This document shows positions 8,503 to 17,475 of a stretch of DNA of 32,657 nucleotides, in pieces. Origin of the DNA: Nitrosomonas sp. Nm51. GTDB taxonomy: Bacteria > Pseudomonadota > Gammaproteobacteria > Burkholderiales > Nitrosomonadaceae. The stretch's first letter is position 1, and each line of letters opens with the position of its first letter. The notes below the pieces were generated by a model. That model was not told the DNA's origin. It worked only from the letters and a program-made list of their open reading frames with translations, and did no database searches. The DNA is taken from NCBI RefSeq assembly GCF_900111165.1, contig NZ_FOGH01000028.1, forward strand, positions 1 to 32,657, in the 5' to 3' direction. A program made the translations under genes and the position numbers.

Positions 8503-9335
8503 TGAATGCTCAGACCTTTCTTTTTTTGTATTGCAACCCATGCCTGCCCCGAAGCGATGGCGCTGTCATCAGGAGGTATATTCCGGGCTGTGAAAATAGA
8601 TAACGCGCTGCTTTTAAGCCTGTTCATCAGCCCCTGCAGCTAAGCTCTATTATGAAAGCAGCCACCTCCTGTTGCAAGCCGTGTTATACCATACCGTTGC
8701 GGGGCCTGCCTCACCCACTCTGCCAGCCCCATGCACAATGTCGCATAAAACAATGCAGTGGCCCTGGCGACATCCCTGGTGACAGTCTAGTTGTTCATCA
8801 AATCCGAAAGCAATGGCAAAAAACCCAATGTATTATCGCTGGTGATCTGGCAGCTGTTTTCCAGTGCGTTTTCCGTACCGTTTTGCTCATTTTGTTCAGC
8901 AAGCTATTGCAGGGCACGCTGCCTGAGCCTCATTCGACTGAATCAGGTTCACACCCAATAGCCCGGCAACGCCAGCGGTGCCAAATGGCCGATACGCCGG
9001 AAATCAGCACCATCCACACACAACAATTCACCACCCCATGGCGTCATGTCCGCACCCAGTCCCAGTACGGGTTCTGTGATCCGATGCTCGGCGTACACGG
9101 CGACGATATGTGCATGATGATGCTGCACAACGATAACAGGAACGCACCGTTGCGCCGCAAAGCTGCGGGCAAACGTAGTGCTGTAGAAATCAGGATGCAG
9201 GTCGTGTACCGTTATTTCCGGTTCGATCTTCAGCCGCCGGCACATTTGTGCAACAACAACGTCCGGCTTTTTTCTGGCTTGCGCACTACTCAGATCCCCT
9301 ATAATGGCTGAAAGGATTGCTATAGCCGAAAACAA
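8499..9335 (-). pseudogene. hypF: Remnant of hypF (hydrogenase maturation carbamoyltransferase), C-terminal domain
   Basis: HypF makes the cyanide ligand precursor for [NiFe] hydrogenases. Only its C-terminal Kae1-like half is traceable. The first open part reads LSAIIGDLSS, IEPEITVHDLHPDFYST, VQHHHAHIVAVYAEH, TPWGGELL and FRRIGHLAPLALPGY, all typical of HypF, but the segment before TPWGG is shortened. After a stop near 8950 the homology continues through other frames: an ATGGGCFHNRA stretch interrupted by an in-frame stop corresponds to the LSGGVFQNRLL motif, and IPPDDSAIASGQAWVA to the PPNDGGLALGQA end. The final TGA overlaps the hslO start as ATGA, so the intact pair was probably translationally coupled. 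The N-terminal acylphosphatase, zinc-finger and YrdC parts are missing. Confidence 0.88.
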
Positions 9336-9677
9336 GCAGATATTCCATTCTGTTTGAGAATATAAAAACCGTTTGCTAGTATTCTATCAATATGATTGCC
9401 GGGCTCAGTGAGCTTGTCAGTGTTCATGGCAAGGCGTGTCTTGCAGACAATGGCGTTCTATTACCAAAAAACACAACGCAGTCCATAGACTGCTAACAAG
9501 TTCACCCACTGGGCGTTACCGTGGTGCTCTGCAGCCGCGTCACACTGCTTGAAAAGGGAATAACCCTTTCCTGTGCACTGTGCCTTACTGCAAAGCACTA
9601 CGGTAATACTGTACACGACAATATCATATTGATAGAGTACCGGTATATCGCTATGTTTTCTCATATTAATAGAATCA
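9336..9677. other. Intergenic region between the hypF remnant and the DUF2905 gene
   Basis: I recognise no gene here. Open frames on both strands are short and have no family-like composition. A small inverted repeat (AAAGGG aataa CCCTTT) lies near 9550-9570, and the right part is AT-rich and could hold the promoter of the DUF2905 gene. Part of it may be decayed upstream hypF sequence, but I could not trace homology beyond 9335. Confidence 0.4.
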
Positions 9678-9881
9678 ATGCAACAACTGCTCATTACTCT
9701 CGGGATCATTCTTTTAATTATCGGCCTGGCCTGGCCGTTGCTGTCCAGACTACCGTTCGGCCGCCTGCCGGGCGATATTTATATTCAGAAGGAAAATTTT
9801 ACGTTTTATTTTCCTCTGACAACGGGCCTGCTGATATCGATCATTCTGTCTGTACTACTGTGGTTATGGATGCGAAAATAA
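9678..9881 (+). CDS. DUF2905 family small membrane protein
   Basis: A 67-residue inner-membrane protein with two predicted helices (QLLITLGIILLIIGLAWPLL and PLTTGLLISIILSVLLWLW) joined by the family-defining loop SRLPFGRLPGDIYIQKENFTFYFP, written here in overlapping parts: the GRLPGDI and FTFYFPLTT motifs are diagnostic. The function is unknown. It stands alone on the plus strand between a degraded hypF and an unknown gene. The start is the only ATG that keeps the first helix whole; no strong ribosome binding site precedes it. Confidence 0.85.
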   Translation: MQQLLITLGIILLIIGLAWPLLSRLPFGRLPGDIYIQKENFTFYFPLTTGLLISIILSVLLWLWMRK

Positions 9882-10131
9882 ATCATGTAACGCAGTATAT
9901 TTTCCAATTGTTATTTTGCTTTTTGAAACGGCAATCCGATAAAATCATGGGCTTTGGCCGTGCTCTGGTCAATACCTGGCATATAAACTATCCGGCTGGC
10001 GTTATCGCCCCGGCCGCTGTCTGCCTTATTTGACGAATAAGATTTGATACAGATATTTGGCGACAAGTTTAGCCTGCGTTGCTGACGACGGCCACTCAAA
10101 CAAATTTTTACAATTCAGAAGGAGGAACGTA

Positions 10132-10476
10132 ATGACGACAGTAACTTTCGAAGTCAAAACTTACGAAATAAAAATTTCCCGCGAACTCACCGCTACGTCA
10201 AGCGGGGTAACATCTAAATTTCCTGCATACATTTTATGCAGAGGAAACGATTATCATCTCGTGATTTATATTCTGGACGACAGCAGTCCGGTACCGCCTA
10301 ACACATTCATCCCTGAACGTAAACGCGGCACTCTTTTTGTTCCGAAATGGCAATATGAATGGTTTATCGATCTGTTACGCAATGAAAAACCGGTTTATTG
10401 CTATTTGAACAGCCAGTCGCCAGACTGGAATGCGCTTTATACGGGTCAAGAACCCGTTGGTGAGCATGAAATGTGA
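10132..10476 (+). CDS. Hypothetical protein, 114 residues, with strong ribosome binding site
   Basis: I do not recognise the family. The start MTTVTFEVKTYEI is chosen because AAGGAGG lies seven bases upstream, an unusually good ribosome binding site for this window, which suggests high translation. The protein has alternating hydrophobic and charged residues suggesting mostly beta structure, and one cysteine in YILCRGNDYHLVIYIL. It has no signal peptide or transmembrane segment and is probably a small cytoplasmic beta-rich protein. Downstream, convergent and only 93 bases away, ends the ExeA-ankyrin gene. A longer reading from 10057 is unlikely because it lacks a ribosome binding site. Confidence 0.7.
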   Translation: MTTVTFEVKTYEIKISRELTATSSGVTSKFPAYILCRGNDYHLVIYILDDSSPVPPNTFIPERKRGTLFVPKWQYEWFIDLLRNEKPVYCYLNSQSPDWNALYTGQEPVGEHEM

Positions 10477-10568
10477 GTTTACGCTGCTGGGATCAACCTT
10501 TGCTTTGCAAACGCTGCAAACAAATATAAATCTGCAGCGATCAAACAATGCAACATTGATAATGTGCT

Positions 10569-12686
10569 TTATCGCATATTATGCGTTGACTGCAAAAGAG
10601 AGATGATATCGTGGTTACTACTGTTTAGCGCAATGGATAATGCATTCTGGCCCAGCACATTCCGGGCATGGATATTGACCCCTTTTCCGAGTATTGCCTC
10701 GACGATAGCCGGTTGGTTCTTCTGGACGGCGAGCATGAGCGCGTTCGAGCCGTTTCGATCGCTGATGTTGATATCGACTGCCTGATTGAGCAAGACAAAG
10801 ACAATATCATATTGTTCAAAAACGATGGCGTTCATCAGTGCGGTTCGTCCGATACGGTTTTGTTTATTGACATCGGCTTTTCGCTTCAGCATCAGCCTTA
10901 CGGCATCCAGATGTCCGTAAGAAGCTGCTTTCATTAATGCGGTATCTCCCAGAGAATCATCCTGCGCGTCGACAGGTATACTTGCATCCAGAAATAACGC
11001 AATCAGGTCTGTTTTACCCTGCTCGGCCTGCAGAAAAAAATTCGTCAGATCAAAATCAATGCCTTTTTCATTGAGCCTATAGCGCGCATTTGCTCTTTTT
11101 TTGGCCGCAAGTTCCTGTTGATCGACAGTCTGGCTAAGACTGATCTTCATAGCCTGCACTTGTTGCGCCCTGACATCGGCTAACAGGGTATCAATAGCAT
11201 GATCGCCGGCGGCAATCTGCTTTGCTTTGATCAGGTTGGACTTCGCTGTTTTCCAGCGTGATTGCGCCATGGCTTGTTTTGCCTGTTGTATGAATTGTTG
11301 CTGAATACGCTCAATTCCCTGAATCGCCTCGATATTATCCGGCTGAATATCAAGAATCTGCAGATACGTCGTTACCGCATTATTCTCTTTTGGCAATGTC
11401 AAATGATTGTTTTGCGCCAGCACATCGGCCTTAGCAAGCAGAATCTGAACCGCCTCATCTGGGAGATAAGCCCGTAATTCGGTGGATTGATCCAGTATAT
11501 TTCCGTTATCGTCAGCATCAACGGCATTGAAAGTCACACCCGCAGCTTTGAACTCGTCGGCAGCTTGATGTTCATTCAACGCACCATGATGGCCAGGATG
11601 CAATTCAGTAGCAGAAACCCAGGTTTCAGACTGCGCGTCCATAACAGGTTTTTCAATGCTTTCGGCAGATTGTGGCGCTGAAAACCACTGGAATGCAATT
11701 ACTGTGGCTATGGCCGCAATTGCGGAAACAGCACCTAGCCGTATAAACGAAAGCCAGTTGCGACTGCGTCTTGTAATACCCGCATGACTTTGCGCAGCCA
11801 CAGGCGCTTGCGCCAAATGCGAGGCCGATGCAAAAGCCGATACCGGATCAGGGCTGACGGACTTTTGCATGCTGCCCAGCAAGGGAAAAGATTCATTGTT
11901 ATCTTCGAGCATGCAGAGTTCAGCGGCGTCAGCAATCTTTTGCTCTGTTACAGTCAATTGGTGTTCTTTATCCGCCTGAAACAGCGTCATTCCGCAAATC
12001 GTATTGATATGCCGCGGAATACCGCATGATAACGCGGCGACTGCGCGGATCGCGCCGTCGGTAAATATCGGCTCCCCGGTATAATGCACAACGCAAAATC
12101 GATGGACAATATAATCCCCAACCTCAACATCGCCAAAGGCATCCAGATAATAGATTCCTTGAAACAGGTTGCCGCCCAGCATCTGTTGCGCTGCGTTGAG
12201 CGGCTGCTCCAGGCTGTTACGCCCGGCCAGAATCAGCAAAGCGGAATTATTGCCGGCATTTTGCTGCACTATGGTCTTTAACAGTTTTTCCAGCGCATTT
12301 TCATCGATGTTGTCGGTGACGTCCATTACATAAACAGTTTTTCGGCAACCGCCCGCAGAAAGCTCACTGTCTTCATGAACAGCTGCAATAATATTGGAAA
12401 AATCATATTGAGACGCTTCAGACCATTCCTGGGCGTCGACAAAAGCAGATAAATCTTTATGAATAATATCCGCCCCATCCTGCACGGTTGTTTTTACCGC
12501 GTGCGTGATCAGAGTTGACTTGCCCACGCCCGCCGGTCCCAGCAAGCAGACAACGCCTGCCGATTGTGCTATGCATTCGGTTAACCGGTTGAATACCAAC
12601 TGATGACTGTCGGGCAGATAAATGTTTTTTTGCCGGATCAGCTGACTAAAGGGATTTTTTTGCAACTTAAAAAACTGGCTATACAT
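10569..12686 (-). CDS. ExeA/GspA-like AAA ATPase fused to a membrane helix and C-terminal ankyrin repeats
   Basis: The 705-residue protein begins as ExeA/GspA proteins do (FFKLQKNPFSQ), with Walker A GPAGVGKST at 50-58 and an AAA domain to about 265. The Walker B region reads VYVMDVTDN (118-126) and lacks the usual DE pair, so ATP hydrolysis may be weak. A single transmembrane helix at about 311-334 follows a proline/alanine-rich linker. Next comes a helical TPR-like region (about 405-535), then four to five ankyrin repeats from about 545 to the end (DTALMKAASYGHLDAV, RTALMNAIVFEQYDIV, NALMLAVQKNQPAIV). Classic ExeA has a peptidoglycan-binding domain after the helix to help secretin assembly; here protein-binding repeats replace it, in the periplasm if topology is conserved. 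No exeB or secretin neighbour is seen. Confidence 0.85.
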   Translation of the reverse strand: MYSQFFKLQKNPFSQLIRQKNIYLPDSHQLVFNRLTECIAQSAGVVCLLGPAGVGKSTLITHAVKTTVQDGADIIHKDLSAFVDAQEWSEASQYDFSNIIAAVHEDSELSAGGCRKTVYVMDVTDNIDENALEKLLKTIVQQNAGNNSALLILAGRNSLEQPLNAAQQMLGGNLFQGIYYLDAFGDVEVGDYIVHRFCVVHYTGEPIFTDGAIRAVAALSCGIPRHINTICGMTLFQADKEHQLTVTEQKIADAAELCMLEDNNESFPLLGSMQKSVSPDPVSAFASASHLAQAPVAAQSHAGITRRSRNWLSFIRLGAVSAIAAIATVIAFQWFSAPQSAESIEKPVMDAQSETWVSATELHPGHHGALNEHQAADEFKAAGVTFNAVDADDNGNILDQSTELRAYLPDEAVQILLAKADVLAQNNHLTLPKENNAVTTYLQILDIQPDNIEAIQGIERIQQQFIQQAKQAMAQSRWKTAKSNLIKAKQIAAGDHAIDTLLADVRAQQVQAMKISLSQTVDQQELAAKKRANARYRLNEKGIDFDLTNFFLQAEQGKTDLIALFLDASIPVDAQDDSLGDTALMKAASYGHLDAVRLMLKRKADVNKQNRIGRTALMNAIVFEQYDIVFVLLNQAVDINISDRNGSNALMLAVQKNQPAIVEAILGKGVNIHARNVLGQNALSIALNSSNHDIISLLQSTHNMR

Positions 12687-12797
12687 ATCAATAGTCTCTC
12701 AGTGTTTTTCAACTGTTGTCAACGGGCAGCACAATAACCGAAGACTGCGCAATTACCGGCATTTCTCTTTTGTGAACGCGTTTATTTAAGGTCGACA

Positions 12798-13301
12798 TCA
12801 ATTGGTGTCCACAACAACGATTTCCACTCTGCGGTTCTGAGCACGCCCTTCAGGATTATCCCGCCCGTCTGGCATGGTATTAGGCGCTATCGGATATTTT
12901 TTACCATAGCCGCGCCGGGTGACTCTCTGGTTATCGACACCGTTGATCACCAAAGCGTCTGCGACCGCATTGGCGCGATTCAAGGACAATGTTTCGTTAT
13001 AAGCACCGCTACCGATTGCGTCCGTATGCCCTTCAACCAGAATCCGTCTGTTAGATGCTCTGGGATCAGTCAAAACGGAGCTGATGTCTGACAGCTTTCC
13101 CTGTGCAACGGCGGTTAACCGGCTGCTGTCAAACTCAAAATATACCTCGGGTAAAAACACAACCACACCCTTATCGTGCTGCGCCGTACGGAAACCCATG
13201 CCGTCAAGCAGTTCAAGCAATTGTCTGTTGCTATACTGACTTGCGCACCCGGCGACCAGCAGCACCAATAAAAACACAATATACGCAGTTTTCTTCATCA
13301 T
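12798..13301 (-). CDS. OmpA-family peptidoglycan-associated lipoprotein
   Basis: An outer-membrane lipoprotein of about 167 residues. The leader MMKKTAYIVFLLVLLVAGC ends in a lipobox with the acylated cysteine near residue 19. The rest is an OmpA C-terminal peptidoglycan-binding domain: VYFEFDSSRLTAVAQGKL, ILVEGHTDAIGSGAYNETLS, NRANAVADAL, RRGYGKKYPIA and the final GRAQNRRVEIVV. The aspartate and arginine positions that bind diaminopimelate (in GHTD and NRRV) are present. It anchors the outer membrane to the cell wall. The start is taken at the paired methionines at 13301/13298; a longer frame starts at 13322. It is followed by the ExeA-like gene after 111 bases, so the two may be co-transcribed. 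Confidence 0.88.
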   Translation of the reverse strand: MMKKTAYIVFLLVLLVAGCASQYSNRQLLELLDGMGFRTAQHDKGVVVFLPEVYFEFDSSRLTAVAQGKLSDISSVLTDPRASNRRILVEGHTDAIGSGAYNETLSLNRANAVADALVINGVDNQRVTRRGYGKKYPIAPNTMPDGRDNPEGRAQNRRVEIVVVDTN

Positions 13302-13444
13302 TGCCGTTCCATCTGCAAACAAAACTAAAACTCCCCAATCCAGAAATTACCCGAGGTGTTGAGCGCTCATAGCGGTCAACCGGACACAAGCAAGCTCCAA
13401 GTGCCATTTTTGACACAAACTGCTGGCGGCTGGCACCTCAGCCC

Positions 13445-13660
13445 TTATAGTCGGTCCTGACTTTTATCCAGAGTCTTTGAAATCGTAAATGCACCGCGCA
13501 ACTTCCCCGGCTTGTAGCCGGTAGCCGCATCCTGAGGATATTTTTCTGCCAGCGCGGCCAGCTGTTTTGATTTTTCTTCAAGCTGTACCGTGTTAGCATT
13601 TTCCGCAGCCAGGTCAGCGGATAATAACAATAGCAGGATTGCAAAATTAATGTTGCGCAT
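13445..13660 (-). CDS. Small exported protein of unknown function
   Basis: A 71-residue protein with a clear Sec signal peptide (MRNINFAILLLLLSADLAAE, cleavage near LAA). The mature part is about 50 residues, hydrophilic, with a short helical region VQLEEKSKQLAALAEKYP and ending in KTLDKSQDRL. I know no family. The start at 13660 is preceded by GGGAGG four bases away, better than the upstream ATG at 13675. It begins 15 bases after the pagL stop, so the two genes very probably share a transcript and both products go to the envelope. Confidence 0.7.
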   Translation of the reverse strand: MRNINFAILLLLLSADLAAENANTVQLEEKSKQLAALAEKYPQDAATGYKPGKLRGAFTISKTLDKSQDRL

Positions 13661-13675
13661 GATTCCTCCCAACAT

Positions 13676-14245
13676 TTAAAAAATATAACCCAAACGCGCA
13701 CCCAGGGTGTCCATTCCCTCGTTTTCCCGTGCCGTATAGGCATTGGAAATATGGTCAAAATAAACGGAAAAAGTTGTTCTCGGCGTCAGAAAATAACCGA
13801 TTTCAAGTGGTATGTGAAAAAGTACACGCGAGCCCAGCGCTTTTCTATCGACATGCGACGCATGAAGTTTTCCATCATGAACGGCAGCGCCGACACCGGT
13901 AACAACAAAAATACCCGAACTGAAATTATATTGCCACAAAATGTCGAGATATCCTTTAGAGGTATCGCCGTTCGTATTGATTGAGCCGCCCAGCGCAGGC
14001 CGCAGCGTGCCGCCCAATACATCCATGGATGGGGCCAGCACGACTTCAATATTCAGATCGACACCGTTCTCGCGGTGAAACCCGCTCCAAAGATCACCCA
14101 CATCATGCGCCAGCACACCGAATTTCAATTGATGAATCAGCCCGGCACCCGGCAGCTTTCCGTTCTCGCCGGCAAGTGACGCCTGCATCAAGAACACAGT
14201 CAAACACAACACAATCAATATCTGCCGCACAGACGAAACCGACAT
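13676..14245 (-). CDS. pagL: Lipid A 3-O-deacylase (PagL-like acyloxyacyl hydrolase)
   Basis: An outer-membrane beta-barrel enzyme that removes the 3-O-linked acyl chain of lipid A, changing endotoxicity and membrane packing. The 189-residue precursor has a signal peptide ending near ASLAG. The C-terminal signature FDHISNA plus NEGMDTLGARLGYIF is diagnostic, with His165 and Ser167 as catalytic pair. The third catalytic position, 14 residues after the histidine, is Asp179 rather than the glutamate of the Pseudomonas enzyme; I believe this also occurs in related proteins. The last residue is Phe, as expected for barrel assembly. It is followed by a small exported protein. Upstream are a solo MITE end and the terminator of the signalling operon. 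Confidence 0.85.
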   Translation of the reverse strand: MSVSSVRQILIVLCLTVFLMQASLAGENGKLPGAGLIHQLKFGVLAHDVGDLWSGFHRENGVDLNIEVVLAPSMDVLGGTLRPALGGSINTNGDTSKGYLDILWQYNFSSGIFVVTGVGAAVHDGKLHASHVDRKALGSRVLFHIPLEIGYFLTPRTTFSVYFDHISNAYTARENEGMDTLGARLGYIF

Positions 14246-14421
14246 ACCACATCACCACCCGATTTTTAACAGCCAGTAAATACTGTTTATTCAAATATGT
14301 TACCGTTTTTAACAGACCGATAACCTGAACAGCCAATACAGTTACAGCTTCGCCGATTCGCCGGCGTGAGTCAATCCTGACGGACTCATAGCCGCCGCTG
14401 TGTACAGCATTTTATTATAAT

Positions 14422-14479
14422 AAGGAGCCGCGAATAAACAAGTGTGACAATTGGGCGCGTCTGGCGGGATGCAATGCAA
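14422..14479. mobile_element. Solo left end of the MITE seen at 7480
   Basis: Bases 14423-14479 match 7481-7537 with a single difference (AATAAACAAG here, AATAAATAAG there). Homology stops abruptly at 14480, so only one terminal repeat remains, without the matching right end. It may be a deletion derivative or a one-ended relic. It lies between pagL and the signalling operon terminator. Confidence 0.75.
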
Positions 14480-14488
14480 GTTTGGAAT

Positions 14489-14517
14489 TAAAAAAACCGG
14501 CCAATGCTAGCGCGGTT
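14489..14517 (-). terminator. Probable rho-independent terminator of the GGDEF-EAL operon
   Basis: On the minus strand a short hairpin (AACCG paired with CGGTT around CGCTAGCATTGGC) is followed by a seven-T run. It lies 19 bases after the stop of the REC-PAS-GGDEF-EAL gene. The stem is short, so the call rests mainly on position and the T-run. Confidence 0.45.
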
Positions 14518-14535
14518 GCTTTGCTGCAGAATCTG

Positions 14536-17001
14536 TTAATTTCTGTCCATATTATTTTCTTTGTACAAATTCACTAATTCAGGCCAGGGCAAGGGTTGGC
14601 TGAAATAATATCCTTGCGCCATATCACAGTTGTGGGTACGCATAAACCTTAATTGTTTCGCGGTTTCAACGCCTTCTGCAATCACCTCAAGATCGAGCTT
14701 GTGTGCCAGCGAGATGCTTGCTTCAACGATTGCAGCATCGCTTGGATCATTGGCAAGATCGCTCACAAAAGTCTGGTCGATTTTCAACACATCGAGCGGA
14801 AAACGTTTTAAGTAGGCAAGAGATGAGTATCCGGTTCCAAAATCATCAATCGCGACCCTGACTCCCAGTGCGTTTATTGCTCGCAGCACTTCTGCGGCGC
14901 TCACCGGATCCTTCATGAGGATATTTTCCGTGATTTCCAGTTCCAGCATTTGCTGAGGCATTTGTTCATCCTGCAATATACGGTTCACTCTTTCGAACAA
15001 ATAATCATCATTAAATTGCGCAGCTGAAACATTAATAGAGACGCGAAAATTATCAAAACCCGCTTCACGCAAGGTACGGTGTGCGCTGCAAGCTTGGCGC
15101 AATACCCACTCACCGACAGGAATAATCATGCCTGAATTTTCCAGCAAAGGCACAAAATCAGCAGGTGATATGAGCCCACGTACCGGATGCTGCCAGCGGA
15201 TCAATCCTTCTATGCCGATAATACGGTCACTGCGTAAATCCAGCTGGGGCTGGTAATACAGTAAGAATTGCTCATGCTCTAAAGCAAGACGCAAATCTGA
15301 CTCTAGCGCCAATAATTCATGGCTGCGCGCGTTCATATCGGATGCATAAAAACGATATTGGTTCGGCCCACTCGATTTGGCCCGGTACATGGCAATGTCG
15401 GCATGATGCAGCAGTTCCTCTATCTGGTCCCCGTCGTGCGGATACAAGGCAATACCGATACTCAAAGTGATATAGATGTTTTGTGCGTTGATAACCACGG
15501 GGCGTTCGAACACCGCATGCAGTTTTTGCAACAAAACAAGCACGTCTTCCGAATTTTTTATCGCGCTTGCCACAACGGTGAATTCATCGCCGCCATGCCG
15601 CGCAACCGTATCATTTGATCGAAAGCAGCTTTTTAACCGTTGCGCCACTTGCCGCAACAGGGAATCGCCAGCTGAATGACCCAGATTATCATTGATTCGT
15701 TTAAAATTATTTAGATCGAGAAACAGTACTGCGACATATTCGCCATGCCGTTTTGCATATTCCAGCGCTGAAGTTAAACGGTCCATAAGATAAAACCGGT
15801 TCGGCAAGTCGGTGAGGCGGTCATGGGTGCTCTGATATTGCAGCTGCGCCTCGTAATGCTTGCGCTCAGAAATATCCCGCATGATAGTCGACAGATACTC
15901 GATCGCACCGTCGGTATTCCGGTGCGCCAGCACGACCTGTGAAACAGGCAATTCTTTTTCTTCAGCAATCCGTAAAACAGTTTCTCCGTGCCAGACACCG
16001 TGCTCGCGCACAGCTGACAGCGCTTGAGACATGCGCTGCCGGGCGGAGCCTTCAACAACCAGGTCGTGCATATAACGCGCACTGACTTCCTCTCCGGCGT
16101 TTATACCGAGAAGCCGGCGTCCCGCCTGGTTCAGATAGCGAAGAAGACCTTCCTGCCCAAAAATAGCAACCAGATCAGGCGTAGCCTCCAGAATGGAGAC
16201 GAGGCGGGTATTTGCTTCCTCGGCACGCACGCGCGCAGTGACATCTCTGCCGGTAGACACAAAATGTGTAATGCGCCCATCTGCATCCTTCAAAGGCGTA
16301 ATCACCTTTTCTTCAAAAAACAATTCTCCGTTTTTGCGGCGGTTGATCAACGTGCCTTTGAAAAGGTCGCCACGGGTAATAGTGCGCCATAGTTGCTGAA
16401 AAAAAACGGCGTCATGTCTGCCGGAACTGAATACGGCCGATGTGCGTCCTTTGATCTCATCGGCCGTATAGCCGGTAAGCTCTTCAAAAGCCGGATTGAC
16501 ATATTCGATGCACCCACTGGCGTCTGTAATAAAGACACTGTCAGTAGTCTGCCTGACAGCTAACGACAGTTTGCGCAGGATTTGCTCTGCATGACGGCGT
16601 TCCCGGCGCACATGCGCATCACGGAGCTCGCGCTCGATCGCCGGCAGCAGGCGGGCCAGATTGTCCTTCATGATATAATCCTGTGCGCCGCTTTTCATGG
16701 CTTTCACAGCAATTTCTTCACCGATCGTTGCCGAAACGAAAATAAAAGGTATATCGGGGTCGTGCTGACGAACGATCTCAAGCGCGCGAGTACCGCTCAA
16801 ATTGGGCATGGAAAAATCCGAGACAACAATATCCCACGATTCCTGCAGCCCCGCAATCACATCGCGTTCGGTGTCAATCCGCCGCCAGTCAAGCGCCAAT
16901 CCTTCTGACTCGAGGTGGTCTACCAGCAATTGCGCATCGTCTTCCACATCTTCAATGAGCAATACACGCAAAGGCGTTGCATGATTTTGCCTATTCGACA
17001 T
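14536..17001 (-). CDS. Response regulator with PAS-PAS-GGDEF-EAL output
   Basis: A cytoplasmic 821-residue cyclic-di-GMP protein. Domains in order: receiver (about 10-130) with phospho-acceptor Asp62 in VVSDFSMPN and Lys112; PAS (about 145-255); PAS (about 265-380); GGDEF (about 390-555) with an intact RHGGDEF at 468-474 and an RxxD inhibitory-site motif at 461-464; EAL (about 570-815) with EGLIRW at 598, ELEITEN, DDFGTGYSS and a C-terminal AEGVET. Both cyclase and phosphodiesterase signatures look complete, so the balance is probably set by phosphorylation or PAS ligands. The gene starts 21 bases after the stand-alone response regulator and is transcribed with it and the kinase. Confidence 0.93.
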   Translation of the reverse strand: MSNRQNHATPLRVLLIEDVEDDAQLLVDHLESEGLALDWRRIDTERDVIAGLQESWDIVVSDFSMPNLSGTRALEIVRQHDPDIPFIFVSATIGEEIAVKAMKSGAQDYIMKDNLARLLPAIERELRDAHVRRERRHAEQILRKLSLAVRQTTDSVFITDASGCIEYVNPAFEELTGYTADEIKGRTSAVFSSGRHDAVFFQQLWRTITRGDLFKGTLINRRKNGELFFEEKVITPLKDADGRITHFVSTGRDVTARVRAEEANTRLVSILEATPDLVAIFGQEGLLRYLNQAGRRLLGINAGEEVSARYMHDLVVEGSARQRMSQALSAVREHGVWHGETVLRIAEEKELPVSQVVLAHRNTDGAIEYLSTIMRDISERKHYEAQLQYQSTHDRLTDLPNRFYLMDRLTSALEYAKRHGEYVAVLFLDLNNFKRINDNLGHSAGDSLLRQVAQRLKSCFRSNDTVARHGGDEFTVVASAIKNSEDVLVLLQKLHAVFERPVVINAQNIYITLSIGIALYPHDGDQIEELLHHADIAMYRAKSSGPNQYRFYASDMNARSHELLALESDLRLALEHEQFLLYYQPQLDLRSDRIIGIEGLIRWQHPVRGLISPADFVPLLENSGMIIPVGEWVLRQACSAHRTLREAGFDNFRVSINVSAAQFNDDYLFERVNRILQDEQMPQQMLELEITENILMKDPVSAAEVLRAINALGVRVAIDDFGTGYSSLAYLKRFPLDVLKIDQTFVSDLANDPSDAAIVEASISLAHKLDLEVIAEGVETAKQLRFMRTHNCDMAQGYYFSQPLPWPELVNLYKENNMDRN

Positions 17002-17022
17002 AAATTTAACCCCTGTTTTCTG

Positions 17023-17475
17023 TCAGACCGGCGGCGGTTCATTCAGCAACAACCAGTAGAGCCCCAGTTGTCCCGCTGCTTTGATAAATTGATCAAAATC
17101 CACAGGCTTGCGTACATAGCTGTTGGCGCCGAATGTATAGCCTTTGATCCGGTCTTCTTCCTCATCGGACGATGTCAGAATGACTACCGGCAGCAACCGG
17201 GTGCGCTCATCCGCACGAATACGGCGCAACACTTCCAGGCCGCTTATCTTGGGCAGTTTTAAATCCAGCAGCACGACTGCCGGCCAATCCATCATTTTGC
17301 GTCCGGCATAAGCACCTTCGCCAAACAGATAATCGAGCGCTTCAACACCGTTACGCGCCACAATTATCTCGTTATTGACTCGATTCGCCACTAACGCATC
17401 CAGCATGAGTAATTCATCATCCGGGTTGTCTTCCACCAGCAGTATTATCTTTTTTCGCATTCGTTTTTTGCTCAT
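17023..17475 (-). CDS. Single-domain response regulator, Rcp1-like
   Basis: A 150-residue protein made only of a receiver domain: acidic pair in [12 protein letters not shown], phospho-acceptor Asp71 in [10 protein letters not shown], Thr101 in [10 protein letters not shown] and Lys123 in [11 protein letters not shown]. The [12 protein letters not shown] pattern and the longer C-terminal helix match Rcp1-type regulators that pair with phytochrome-like or PAS kinases. It has no output domain and probably acts by protein contact or as a phosphate relay. Its 5' end overlaps the end of the kinase gene by 59 bases (43 or so if the internal ATG at 17460 is used), a strong sign of coupling and of a cognate pair. 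Confidence 0.92.
   Translation of the reverse strand: MSKKRMRKKIILLVEDNPDDELLMLDALVANRVNNEIIVARNGVEALDYLFGEGAYAGRKMMDWPAVVLLDLKLPKISGLEVLRRIRADERTRLLPVVILTSSDEEEDRIKGYTFGANSYVRKPVDFDQFIKAAGQLGLYWLLLNEPPPV

Noticed and set aside
8652..9311. Open frame of 219 codons on the plus strand
   Set aside because: It runs opposite to the hypF relic, whose motifs are recognisable on the minus strand; the plus-strand product is rich in Cys/His/Gln without family features.
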